A DNA stretch of 12,561 bases, taken from positions 1-12,561 of the forward strand of contig JAIVGU010000015.1 of NCBI GenBank assembly GCA_020201445.1, in the 5' to 3' direction. Shown piece after piece: positions 6,947-12,561 of this stretch. Origin of the DNA: Halobacteriales archaeon. GTDB taxonomy: Archaea; Thermoplasmatota; E2; JACPAO01; JAHFTW01. A model generated the notes under the pieces. The model was not told the origin of the DNA, did not search any database, and saw only the letters and a program-made list of their open reading frames with translations. The position numbers and the translations under genes are program-made. Position 1 is the stretch's first letter, and every line of letters starts with the position of its first letter.

Positions 6947-8424
6947 CCCTGCTGCTCGTCGGCCTGCTTGCCATCCCTGCGGCCGAGGCTGCTTCGGTGC
7001 CCTTGGGCTTTCGCGCACCTGCCCAATTCGGCAACACCGGCAACGCCACCGGACTGGAGTGGGCCCTCCTGCTGTTCCACGGCAGCACCGCCAGCCTGGA
7101 GCTAGACGCCCACACCGAGAGCGCCGTCAACCACACCAGCCTGTTCTACGGCTTCATGCTGGCCAACAAGACCGGCGCCACCGACCTGCACCCCTTGCCC
7201 GACCGCGCTGCGAGCGTGGCGGAGCACCTCAAGGCACGGCTGGCGTTCCCGCTGCGGGGATGGAGCAGCCTCTACCTCGAAGCCGACCGCATCCGCCTAG
7301 ACCACACTGACGCCGAGGGAAGCCTCCTGCCGCTGGATGCTGGCGAGTCCATCGGCAAGCTCGTTCCCACGGCGCCCTCGTTTTCCTACCACGGCACCGC
7401 CCGCCAAGCAGCCCAGGACAACGCGGCCTTCAACCTCCAAGGCAAGCAAGCGTTCGCCTTCACGCTGCACGCCACGGGCCTGCGCCGGGCCGAGTGGAGC
7501 AACGCCGAGACCCACTGTGAGACCGGATGCCCCGATGGCGCGCGGACCCAGCCCATCGGCTCCCAGCCCACGTTGGGCACCTACGCCACGACGCTGCGCG
7601 TCTCCTTCATGGACGTGGCCACCACGGACGGAGCCGTATCCGGCGCGGGCACCGCGTGGCTGGCTGCCGCCGGGGGACGCAGCGTGGACCTGAACGAATC
7701 CGGCTCCATCCGGCTCCCCTTGGCCTACCGCAACGCTGAGTGCGAGTGCGCCGACCCCGGGAACCGGACGCTGTTTCTGCAAGGAAACGTCACGCTTGCC
7801 AACCTGCACCCGGCCGGCGGCGACTACTTGGCGGCTGACGTGTCGGGAAGCCTGGACCTGGCGCGCCTGGATGAAACCCTGGTGCCGCCCGCCCTGTTCG
7901 GTGCATCCCGGGCCGTGGTGGCTGCCGGAGCCAGCGCCCTTGCAGGAGCGGCCGTGCTGCTGGGCTGGCTGTTCAGCCGCGTCCTGGAGCCAAGAAAGGC
8001 GCTCCGGCACCCGAAGCGGCGACGAATCTACGAGGCCGTCCAGGCCCACCCGGGCGTTGGCCCCAAGGCATTGGTGCATCTCACCGGCCTTCCGCGGGGC
8101 ACCATCCGCAACCACCTGAAGACCCTGGAGCGCGTCGGCTTGGTGGTAATCAACCGCCACGCACGGCAGACGCACTACTTCGAGAACCACGGCCGCTACT
8201 CGAACTCCTGGCGAAGCATGGCTGCGGCACGGGACGGAGAACTGCGCCGCCTGCTGGACTGGCTGCGCAACCACCCCGACTCCGCCCAAGGGGACGTGGT
8301 GCAGCAGGCCCACGGCTGGGGCCTAAGCCGCAGCGCCGTCCAGCGCCGCTTAGACCGCCTTGTAGCCTGGAACCTGCTGGCGGTGCAGCGGCAAGGCCAA
8401 GTCCGACGCTACCGCGTCATTTGA
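6925..8424 (+). CDS. membrane-anchored one-component regulator, extracellular domain plus two winged helices
   Basis: The product has 499 residues. A signal peptide (1-23, cleavage near AEA/A) and a single TM segment (about 328-351) place residues 24-327 outside and the C-terminus in the cytoplasm. The topology is supported by glycosylation sequons at Asn40, 69, 81, 257, 280 and 288, all before the TM, with none after it. The cytoplasmic part holds two winged-helix DNA-binding domains: 364-421 (RRRIYEAVQAHPGVGPKALVHLTGLPRGTIRNHLKTLERVGLV..., ArsR/MarR-like helices and wing) and about 438-499 (LLDWLRNHP...LSRSAVQRRLDRLVAWNLLAVQRQG). The outer domain contains a HCETGC cluster (His197, Cys198, Cys202) and a CEC pair (Cys273, Cys275), usable as disulfides or metal ligands. 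The ATG at 6925 overlaps the previous gene and has no obvious ribosome binding site. Membrane-anchored regulators of this architecture are common in Thermoplasmatota. The ligand and target genes are unknown; the adjacent divergent operons are the likely targets. Confidence 0.85.
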   Translation: MQATCLLALLLVGLLAIPAAEAASVPLGFRAPAQFGNTGNATGLEWALLLFHGSTASLELDAHTESAVNHTSLFYGFMLANKTGATDLHPLPDRAASVAEHLKARLAFPLRGWSSLYLEADRIRLDHTDAEGSLLPLDAGESIGKLVPTAPSFSYHGTARQAAQDNAAFNLQGKQAFAFTLHATGLRRAEWSNAETHCETGCPDGARTQPIGSQPTLGTYATTLRVSFMDVATTDGAVSGAGTAWLAAAGGRSVDLNESGSIRLPLAYRNAECECADPGNRTLFLQGNVTLANLHPAGGDYLAADVSGSLDLARLDETLVPPALFGASRAVVAAGASALAGAAVLLGWLFSRVLEPRKALRHPKRRRIYEAVQAHPGVGPKALVHLTGLPRGTIRNHLKTLERVGLVVINRHARQTHYFENHGRYSNSWRSMAAARDGELRRLLDWLRNHPDSAQGDVVQQAHGWGLSRSAVQRRLDRLVAWNLLAVQRQGQVRRYRVI

Positions 8425-8538
8425 CGAACCCCCGAGCTCCGCCCGGGCGGGTCGCGCAGCCGGGGCCGCGCGATCCGCCGCCTTGCCGACCAACGTCAAG
8501 CACCGAGCGGATTGAGGCATTGTGCGGCGGACGGGGGG

Positions 8539-8632
8539 CGATGCGGCTGTGCCGCATCGGGGCCGCCGGGATGAAACTCCACGCTGCGCGTGGAGGCGGC
8601 CCGGCGCATCCGGTGCTTCGCTCCGGATGCGC
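8539..8632. repeat. three consecutive perfect stem-loops
   Basis: Stem 1: CGATGCGGC (8539-8547) pairs with 8551-8559, a 9-bp stem with a 3-base loop. Stem 2: CTCCACGC (8577-8584) pairs with 8588-8595 around a TGC loop, and is enclosed by GGGCCGCC (8560-8567) pairing with 8595-8602. Stem 3: GCGCATCCGG (8604-8613) pairs with 8623-8632 around a 9-base loop. All stems are perfect and packed end to end, so an RNA from either strand would be strongly folded. There is no T-tract, so a simple terminator is not indicated. Confidence 0.7.
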
Positions 8633-8650
8633 ACCACGGGGAAGATGGGT

Positions 8651-8700
8651 GTGACGCAGGAGCGCTCAGGCTGGGTGCGGGTGACGTAGGCGCTCAGGCT
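8651..8700 (+). repeat. two-copy direct repeat, 30-bp period
   Basis: GTGACGCAGG followed by AGCGCTCAGGCT (8651-8672) recurs as GTGACGTAGG followed by CGCTCAGGCT (8681-8700), with one mismatch and a 2-base gap. No third copy is present on either side. Confidence 0.6.
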
Positions 8701-9265
8701 AGATGCGTCCCTTTCCATGCAGCACACTGAGCAAGCGTGAGAGGAACAAGAGGAAGAGTCCGATGGACGGGAACACCTGCAAGAAGGAAGACTCAAGCAA
8801 AGGGAAAAGGACGCCTTGCAGCGTGAACGCCAACTGCGCCACACGCCTGCGAGCGCTGCGCTCGATTCCTGGCTCCGTTGCGCGCTTCAAGGCTGACGCT
8901 CCGCTGAATCCTCCGCATAGGAATCCGACTCAGACTAGCTCAGGGCTCGCAGGGGTGGCCTGGATGCACTCGGGCCCCGCAGACGGGCCGCCCTGCAAGA
9001 CCCGCATGGCAGACGGAGCGTCGAAGCCAGACGCCCAGGCGGTCCTAGAGCCCCCGGGAAGGGCCCTGGGGCCCCGCGCAGCCCTCAGACGCTTGGGAGA
9101 AGCCTGGAGCCCTTGGATGCGCCCAGACGCGCAGCAGCGGCCCTGCAATGGCCCGGCGCGGGCCATCGGGACGGCGCAGGTGGACGCGAAGCCCTGGACC
9201 GCGCCTTGGCCCTGAGGCGTTGAGGGGGCCTGTTTCTCATGGAGAACAGCGTGGAAAGATTTCCG

Positions 9266-9360
9266 TCAAATCGCGGGACCGTCTGCGGAAGTCTCTTCAT
9301 TGACCGTCTGGGCAAGTCTCTTCGCTTGAGACTCACAAGACACCATCGAATCGCGGGAGC
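9266..9360 (+). repeat. nested direct repeats with a stem-loop
   Basis: TCAAATCGCGGGACC (9266-9280) recurs as TCGAATCGCGGGAGC (9346-9360), sharing the 10-mer AATCGCGGGA. Between them a 22-base unit, GACCGTCTG plus four variable bases plus AGTCTCTTC, is present twice (9277-9298 and 9302-9323, two mismatches, 25-bp period). AGTCTC at the end of the second copy can pair with GAGACT just after it around a 7-base loop. The arrangement resembles a protein-binding or recombination site more than a coding remnant. Confidence 0.6.
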
Positions 9361-9388
9361 AATTCGCACCCGCGCCAAGCGCGATTTA

Positions 9389-9408
9389 CCGACCTGTCTT
9401 CAGGTCGG
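9389..9408. repeat. 8-bp perfect stem-loop
   Basis: CCGACCTG (9389-9396) pairs with CAGGTCGG (9401-9408) around a TCTT loop. It lies in the convergent 3' region and could protect transcript ends from either side. No T-run follows on either strand. Confidence 0.55.
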
Positions 9409-9433
9409 CACCCTTATCCGTGGTCATGGCTTA

Positions 9434-9450
9434 TGGCGCTCCCAGCGCCA
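9434..9450. repeat. 7-bp perfect stem-loop
   Basis: TGGCGCT (9434-9440) pairs with AGCGCCA (9444-9450) around CCC. It is one of a run of palindromes downstream of the LVIVD lipoprotein gene stop. Confidence 0.5.
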
Positions 9451-9471
9451 CGACCCCAAAAGGGTGTGGCC

Positions 9472-9531
9472 CAAACACTTCGGAACCCCCCTCTGCCCGG
9501 TTCCGAAAACCTCCCCCACCCGAAGTGTTTG
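9472..9531. repeat. overlapping alternative hairpins (12-bp and 9-bp stems)
   Basis: CAAACACTTCGG (9472-9483) is perfectly complementary to CCGAAGTGTTTG (9520-9531), 36 bases apart. Within this, TTCGGAACC (9479-9487) pairs with GGTTCCGAA (9499-9507). Both stems need TTCGG at 9479-9483, so they cannot both form completely. This is about 100 bases past the stop of the minus-strand gene ending at 9630, so it would lie in its 3' untranslated region. Confidence 0.6.
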
Positions 9532-9629
9532 TGATTCTCACCAAAGAGGGAGTATCCGCGGTTCGGGCAGCCAGGCCGCTTGGCTGCGGGCCGTGCACGA
9601 TTTCCAGGCCCGCCACGGCCACCGCTAGG

Positions 9630-11288
9630 CTACCCGATCCACGGGTTGTCGGCCCACGGGCTCGCCGGCTGCACGCGTGCGTCGCCGGGGTGGAAGCGCA
9701 CAGTGTAGGCGCCCGAGGTGCCGTCGTAGACCAGCAGGCCGCCGTCGCCGAGGCTCAGGATCTCGAGGACCTCCGGCGTGGGGCCGCCCTTGAACGGCTT
9801 GCCCGCCGGCTCCAGCGCGGGGAGGAAGGCGCCGACGCTGGGCAGGTCGGGCCAGTTCGCCTTGCGGGCGTCGGCCGCCCACACGCCGCCGTGGTACATC
9901 GACACGAACAGGGTGCCGTTGACGAGGACGGGGTAGTGGGTGCTGAACATCTCGCCCTGGCTGGGCGGCCACTGCACGTCCACCGGCAGCGTCCACTTGA
10001 ACGCCCGCAGCGGGACGCCGGGGTTGGTGATGTCGAGCATCACGACCTGGCCCGAGGGGCGGCCAGCGGGGCGGCCGATGACCTCCTGGCCGGTGAGCAG
10101 GTAGTGCTTGCCGTCCTGCGTCCCCGGCACGGGCCAGACGGAGTGGATGTGCCCCTTCATCTGCGTCGGGTCGCCGCCCGGGCTCTGGCCCCAGCTCGCC
10201 AGCGGGGTCGCCCGGCCGGGGCCGTCGAGGCGGATGACGTGCAGGCCGCCGTCCCAGTCGGCGAGGTAGGCGACGGTCTGGCCGGTGACGGGGTGCTTCT
10301 CGATCTGCGCGTCGGTGTGGCCGTTGGAGAGGTAGAGCAGGCTGGGGTCGAGGTGGGTCTGGTCCGTCGGGGTGTAGACCAAGTCGAGCGCCAGCCGCGC
10401 GCCGGCGGGGCTCTCCTCGACGGTGAGGATGTCGAAGTGGCTCAGCGCGTTGCCGTAGCGCGGCACCTGCGGCTCGCACGGCACCGGGTTGGGCACGGGG
10501 TTGCCGCTCACGTTGGGCAAGGTGCAAGGCACGGCGGCGAGGCCGGAGGTGGCGACGTAGCGGGTGCCGTCCACCGTCGCGGTGCTGATGCTGTGCACGT
10601 TGCGGCCGCCGGGGTACTCGTAGAAGTCGGCGACCGTCGGGTTGGCGGGGTCGCCGAGGTCCACCAGGATGGCCGCGTAGCCGTAGGGGACCTGGTCGAC
10701 CTTGGAGGCGACGGGCCGCTCGGCGCCGCACGCGTCGCGCCATGTGGCGTGGAACGGCACCGTCGCGCCGGCGGTGGCGGGCTTGTCGCTCGCCAGGTCG
10801 GGGTTGCCGGCGAGGACCGCGTACCGGCCGTCGGCGAAGATGGCGGCGTCGTAGGTGAACTCGTAGGGCAGCACCAGCTCGCCGAGCATCTTGGGCTTGG
10901 CGCGGTCGGTGACATCGAGGACCGTGAGGGCCACGTCAGTGGCGAAGGAGTGGACGACTGCGAGCTGGCGCTGGCCGGGCTTCGCGTCGGCGACGTCGCC
11001 GCAGTAGGCTGTGCCCGCCGAGGCGCCGAAGTAGGGGCTGAGCAGCGCGTCGTGGCCGAGGACCTCGAAGTTGGGCGTGTTGAGGCCCAGGTGCTGCGTG
11101 CGGTTGGCGTGGTCGTGCGCCTCCGGCAGCGCGTGGTCGGTGTCCAGCGGGTCGGCGCCGGCGAAGATGGCGCGGAGGGCCCAGTCGGGGTCGCGGACGG
11201 GCTCGGTGGAGACCGGGGAGGACGGGGCGGTGAGGCAGCCGGCGAGGAGCCCGGAGGCCAACAGGCTCGCGAGGAGGAGGGCGCGCAT
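9630..11288 (-). CDS. LVIVD-type repeat lipoprotein, beta-propeller
   Basis: The 552-residue product has a signal peptide with lipobox LLAGC, so Cys18 is lipidated and the protein faces outward. Propeller-type repeats typical of LVIVD proteins are visible: TVLDVTDRAKPKMLGEL (about 122-138), ILVDLGDPANPTVADFYEY (about 208-225) and VVMLDITNPGVPLRAFKW (about 415-432), with further blades around 335-360 and 450-475. Five cysteines (96, 187, 255, 271 and the lipidated one) leave two possible disulfides. The frame extends to 11471, but that part lies in an intergenic repeat; the ATG at 11288 starts the signal peptide. There is no ribosome binding site, and an AT-rich box sits 27 bases before the ATG, so the transcript is probably leaderless. 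The gene is markedly GC-rich and belongs to the right-hand, chromosome-like part. LVIVD proteins are extracellular but their exact role is generally unknown. Confidence 0.85.
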   Translation of the reverse strand: MRALLLASLLASGLLAGCLTAPSSPVSTEPVRDPDWALRAIFAGADPLDTDHALPEAHDHANRTQHLGLNTPNFEVLGHDALLSPYFGASAGTAYCGDVADAKPGQRQLAVVHSFATDVALTVLDVTDRAKPKMLGELVLPYEFTYDAAIFADGRYAVLAGNPDLASDKPATAGATVPFHATWRDACGAERPVASKVDQVPYGYAAILVDLGDPANPTVADFYEYPGGRNVHSISTATVDGTRYVATSGLAAVPCTLPNVSGNPVPNPVPCEPQVPRYGNALSHFDILTVEESPAGARLALDLVYTPTDQTHLDPSLLYLSNGHTDAQIEKHPVTGQTVAYLADWDGGLHVIRLDGPGRATPLASWGQSPGGDPTQMKGHIHSVWPVPGTQDGKHYLLTGQEVIGRPAGRPSGQVVMLDITNPGVPLRAFKWTLPVDVQWPPSQGEMFSTHYPVLVNGTLFVSMYHGGVWAADARKANWPDLPSVGAFLPALEPAGKPFKGGPTPEVLEILSLGDGGLLVYDGTSGAYTVRFHPGDARVQPASPWADNPWIG

Positions 11289-11309
11289 GGGGGCGGCTTG
11301 GGGAACGGA

Positions 11310-11322
11310 AGGAAAATGTTTG
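11310..11322 (-). promoter_or_regulatory. putative TATA box for a leaderless transcript
   Basis: On the minus strand this stretch reads AAACATTTTCC; its T-run (11316-11313) is centred about 27 bases upstream of the ATG at 11288. That is the spacing expected when transcription starts at or next to the start codon, and it agrees with the missing ribosome binding site. Confidence 0.45.
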
Positions 11323-11330
11323 CGGCGCAC

Positions 11331-11550
11331 CGACCAAACCACGGATTGCATGGATGCCTTTGCTTGTCCGAGCCTGCGCCACCCCTGGTTTGCTTGTGCC
11401 GGACTTGGCGAACCGCGGATTTCGCGGATGACGCGGATTTCACAAGACCGTTTCCAGCAAGGACGACCCAAATCCGCGCGCTCCGCGAAATCCGTGGTTG
11501 CCCAAGAGCGCGCAAGGACGACACGCTCCGTGCAACCCGTGGTTTGGTCG
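11331..11550. repeat. nested inverted repeats built from a degenerate CGCGGATTT 9-mer
   Basis: The outer arms are 11331-11354 and 11527-11550 (22 of 24 bases complementary). The inner arms are about 11411-11440 and 11469-11498: the left contains three tandem 9-mers, CGCGGATTT, CGCGGATGA and CGCGGATTT, and the right is their near-complement. The outer left arm also holds related units (CACGGATTG, CATGGATGC). TTTGCTTGT is repeated at 11359 and 11389, and GCAAGGACGAC at 11457 and 11512. The block fills nearly all of the space between two genes. Similar C-GGAT-type intergenic repeats are known from many environmental genomes. Confidence 0.75.
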
Positions 11551-11844
11551 TCAGTCGCCGCGGCGCACGGCCAGGAACATCACGAGCAGGGCCACCAGGA
11601 CGACGCCGTGGATGAGGACGTGGTCCCACTCCTCGGGGAAGTTCGTCAGGTCGCCGAGGAAGTGCAGGCCGGTCCCGACGGCGAACGCCAGGCTCGCGGC
11701 CCAGGCGCCGTCCAGCAGGGCGCTTTCCCCGCGGCGGGCCGCCAGGCGGCGCAGGAGCAGGACGGAGAGCGCCAGCGCGCCCAGGTTGAGGTAGGCGATG
11801 GGGTTGGTGGCTTCCCAGCCAAGCTGGAAGTCCCAGGAGGCCAT
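11551..11844 (-). CDS. small three-TM membrane protein, function unknown
   Basis: The product has 97 residues. Three hydrophobic segments are visible at about 16-35 (IAYLNLGALALSVLLL), 46-64 (GAWAASLAFAVGTGLHFLG) and 75-93 (HVLIHGVVLVALLVMFLAV), with arginine-rich loops (RRLAARR, VRRGD) suggesting orientation. Three histidines (61, 75, 79) lie in or beside TM2 and TM3. The ATG at 11844 is 12 bases after the stop of the aminotransferase, so the two are co-transcribed; only a weak GGATG precedes it. The high hydrophobic content and gene-like spacing support a real gene. I do not recognise the family. Confidence 0.75.
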   Translation of the reverse strand: MASWDFQLGWEATNPIAYLNLGALALSVLLLRRLAARRGESALLDGAWAASLAFAVGTGLHFLGDLTNFPEEWDHVLIHGVVLVALLVMFLAVRRGD

Positions 11845-11856
11845 GCGGAACGCATC

Positions 11857-12561
11857 CTAGGGGGACGCATAAGGGGTCTGGCGGTTGGCCACGCGCTCGC
11901 GCAGCCCCTCCAGCCGGCGGGCCGCCTCCGCGAGCGTCTCCATCTTCTTCGGGTACGCGAAGCGGATGAGGTGGCGGCCGCGCTCGCCGTCCTGGAAGAA
12001 GCTGGAGCCCGGGATGCCGACCACCTTCGCTTCCTTGGCCATCCACATGGCGAACGCGGTGTCGTCGGGGAAGTCCCCCACCCCCGTCCAGTCGGCCAAG
12101 ATGTAGTAGGCGCCGTCGGGGTCGGTGCAGCGGAAGCCCGCCTTGCGCAGGGTGGCGAGCAGGAAGTCCCGCTTCTGCTGGTAGCCGTCGCGCAGCTCCG
12201 TGTAGTAGGAGGCTGGCAGGCCGAGGGCGGCGGTGGCGGCGACCTGGAGCGGGTGGGGCGCGCCGACGGTGAGGAAGTCGTGCACCCGCTTGATGGCGTC
12301 CGTGACCGGCTTGGGCGCCGCCGTGTAGCCCAGCCGCCAGCCGGTGACGCTGTAGGTCTTGCTGAAGCCGCCCACGGTGACGGTGCGCTCCGCCATGTCG
12401 CCCACGGTGGCGAGGCTGGTGTGCCGCTTGCCGTCGTAGACCAAGTACTCGTAGATCTCGTCCGTCACGGCCAGGACGTCGTGGTCCGCGCACAGGTCCG
12501 CGATGAGGCGCAGCGTGGCGTCGGTGAAGATGCGGCCCGTCGGGTTGCCAGGGGTGTTCAC
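11857..12561 (-). CDS. class I/II aminotransferase (PLP-dependent), partial at window end
   Basis: The C-terminal 234 residues of a fold-type I aminotransferase that moves an amino group between an amino acid and a 2-oxo acid. The visible motifs are NTPGNPTG near the start, TDEIYEYLVYDG (Asp34 binds the PLP pyridine nitrogen, Tyr37), GGFSKTYSVTGWRLGY (Lys68 forms the internal aldimine, Arg76 binds phosphate) and HLIRFAYP (Arg200, the substrate carboxylate arginine). Family members are about 380-400 residues long, so roughly 150 are missing beyond 12561. The first codon in the window is an internal GTG (Val), not a start. The GAYYILADW motif resembles kynurenine/glutamine-type or broad-specificity aspartate-type enzymes, but the substrate cannot be decided from this part. 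The protein is cytoplasmic, and its gene is upstream of the small membrane protein in the same operon. Confidence 0.92.
   Translation of the reverse strand: MNTPGNPTGRIFTDATLRLIADLCADHDVLAVTDEIYEYLVYDGKRHTSLATVGDMAERTVTVGGFSKTYSVTGWRLGYTAAPKPVTDAIKRVHDFLTVGAPHPLQVAATAALGLPASYYTELRDGYQQKRDFLLATLRKAGFRCTDPDGAYYILADWTGVGDFPDDTAFAMWMAKEAKVVGIPGSSFFQDGERGRHLIRFAYPKKMETLAEAARRLEGLRERVANRQTPYASP

Larger units (their letters stand above)
1..9570. mobile_element. putative integrated element / genomic island (boundaries tentative)
   Basis: An intact tyrosine recombinase lies at the left edge beside a tRNA-like fragment, the genes to 8424 are unrelated to housekeeping, and a repeat-rich gene-free stretch separates them from GC-richer chromosomal-type genes after 9630. 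A CCGCGG plus 13-base motif recurs in inverted orientation at 6-29 and 9539-9561. The exact ends cannot be set from this window, and the inverted orientation is not what simple tyrosine-recombinase att sites would leave. No replication or packaging gene is seen, so this would be an island or a fragment rather than a complete virus or plasmid. Confidence 0.3.
8425..9629. other. gene-free, repeat- and hairpin-rich region between convergent genes
   Basis: About 1.2 kb with no convincing gene on either strand. Open frames here start at TTG or read through palindromes, have no ribosome binding sites and have no recognisable protein features. The stretch 8740-8825 is purine-rich on the plus strand, which makes a short hydrophobic minus-strand frame (8699-8890) look membrane-like by composition alone. 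From 8930 to 9215 the DNA is very GC-rich with scattered CAGACG words (8980, 9010, 9028, 9086, 9124). The structured parts are listed separately. It could hold a structured RNA, decayed mobile-element DNA or an island boundary. Confidence 0.6.

Noticed and set aside
8699..8890. Possible 63-residue hydrophobic membrane peptide on the minus strand
   Set aside because: It starts at TTG without a ribosome binding site, and the hydrophobicity follows from a purine-rich plus strand; nothing else supports translation.
8703..9215. A 170-codon plus-strand frame in the gene-free region
   Set aside because: No motif, no ribosome binding site and residue composition that follows the base composition; overlaps repeats and palindromes.
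9277..9323. Short CRISPR-like array
   Set aside because: Only two copies, a 3-base gap between them and no cas gene nearby; direct repeats of this kind are not CRISPR.
9389..9408. Intrinsic terminator
   Set aside because: A good stem but no T-run on either side, and archaeal termination relies mainly on T-rich stretches.
9420..11615. A 731-codon open frame on the plus strand
   Set aside because: It is antisense to the LVIVD lipoprotein gene, is almost all Gly/Val/Ala/Arg with no domain, and arises from high GC in the opposite gene.
10508..12493. A 661-codon minus-strand frame spanning several genes
   Set aside because: It runs out of frame through the aminotransferase, the small membrane protein and the LVIVD gene; its sequence is low-complexity Pro/Arg/Ser, while the other frame shows real motifs.

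Overview
The window looks like high-GC archaeal DNA, most plausibly from the Thermoplasmatota, with moderate confidence. The signs are a membrane-anchored regulator with an extracellular part and two cytoplasmic winged helices, several short-lipobox lipoproteins with many N-glycosylation sequons, GGTGA-type ribosome binding sites, and one gene whose AT-rich box sits at the distance expected for a leaderless archaeal transcript. No rRNA, complete tRNA or CRISPR array is visible.

Layout, left to right. A tyrosine recombinase gene (69-1211, +) starts just after a short sequence that matches the tRNA T-arm (B-box) consensus. Convergent with it is a three-gene minus-strand operon read from 5326 down to 1234: a proline-rich cytoplasmic protein, a 788-residue secreted glycine- and cysteine-rich protein, and a lipoprotein likely to be a beta-propeller. 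The first two genes overlap by ATGA and the third follows after 20 bases. A 226-base divergent intergenic region (5327-5552) separates this from a plus-strand set: a small secreted protein, a second lipoprotein, and a signal-peptide/one-TM regulator with two C-terminal winged helices (6925-8424). Ribosome binding sites are visible for five of these genes and fix their starts.

From 8425 to 9629 there is no credible gene, but the stretch is full of perfect stem-loops and short direct repeats. To its right the DNA becomes visibly richer in GC and carries ordinary-looking chromosomal genes on the minus strand: an LVIVD-type repeat lipoprotein (9630-11288), a 97-residue three-TM protein (11551-11844) and the C-terminal part of a class I/II aminotransferase (11857 to beyond the window end). 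A nested inverted repeat built from a degenerate 9-mer lies at 11331-11550.

Interpretation (inference): the left 9.2-9.6 kb may be an integrated element or genomic island. Its integrase is at one end and a repeat-rich boundary at the other, and its cargo is a cell-surface module. The divergent operons and the membrane regulator could form one unit, in which the regulator senses something outside the cell and controls synthesis of the surface proteins. That is the best candidate here for an undescribed system; nothing in the sequence alone shows what is sensed.
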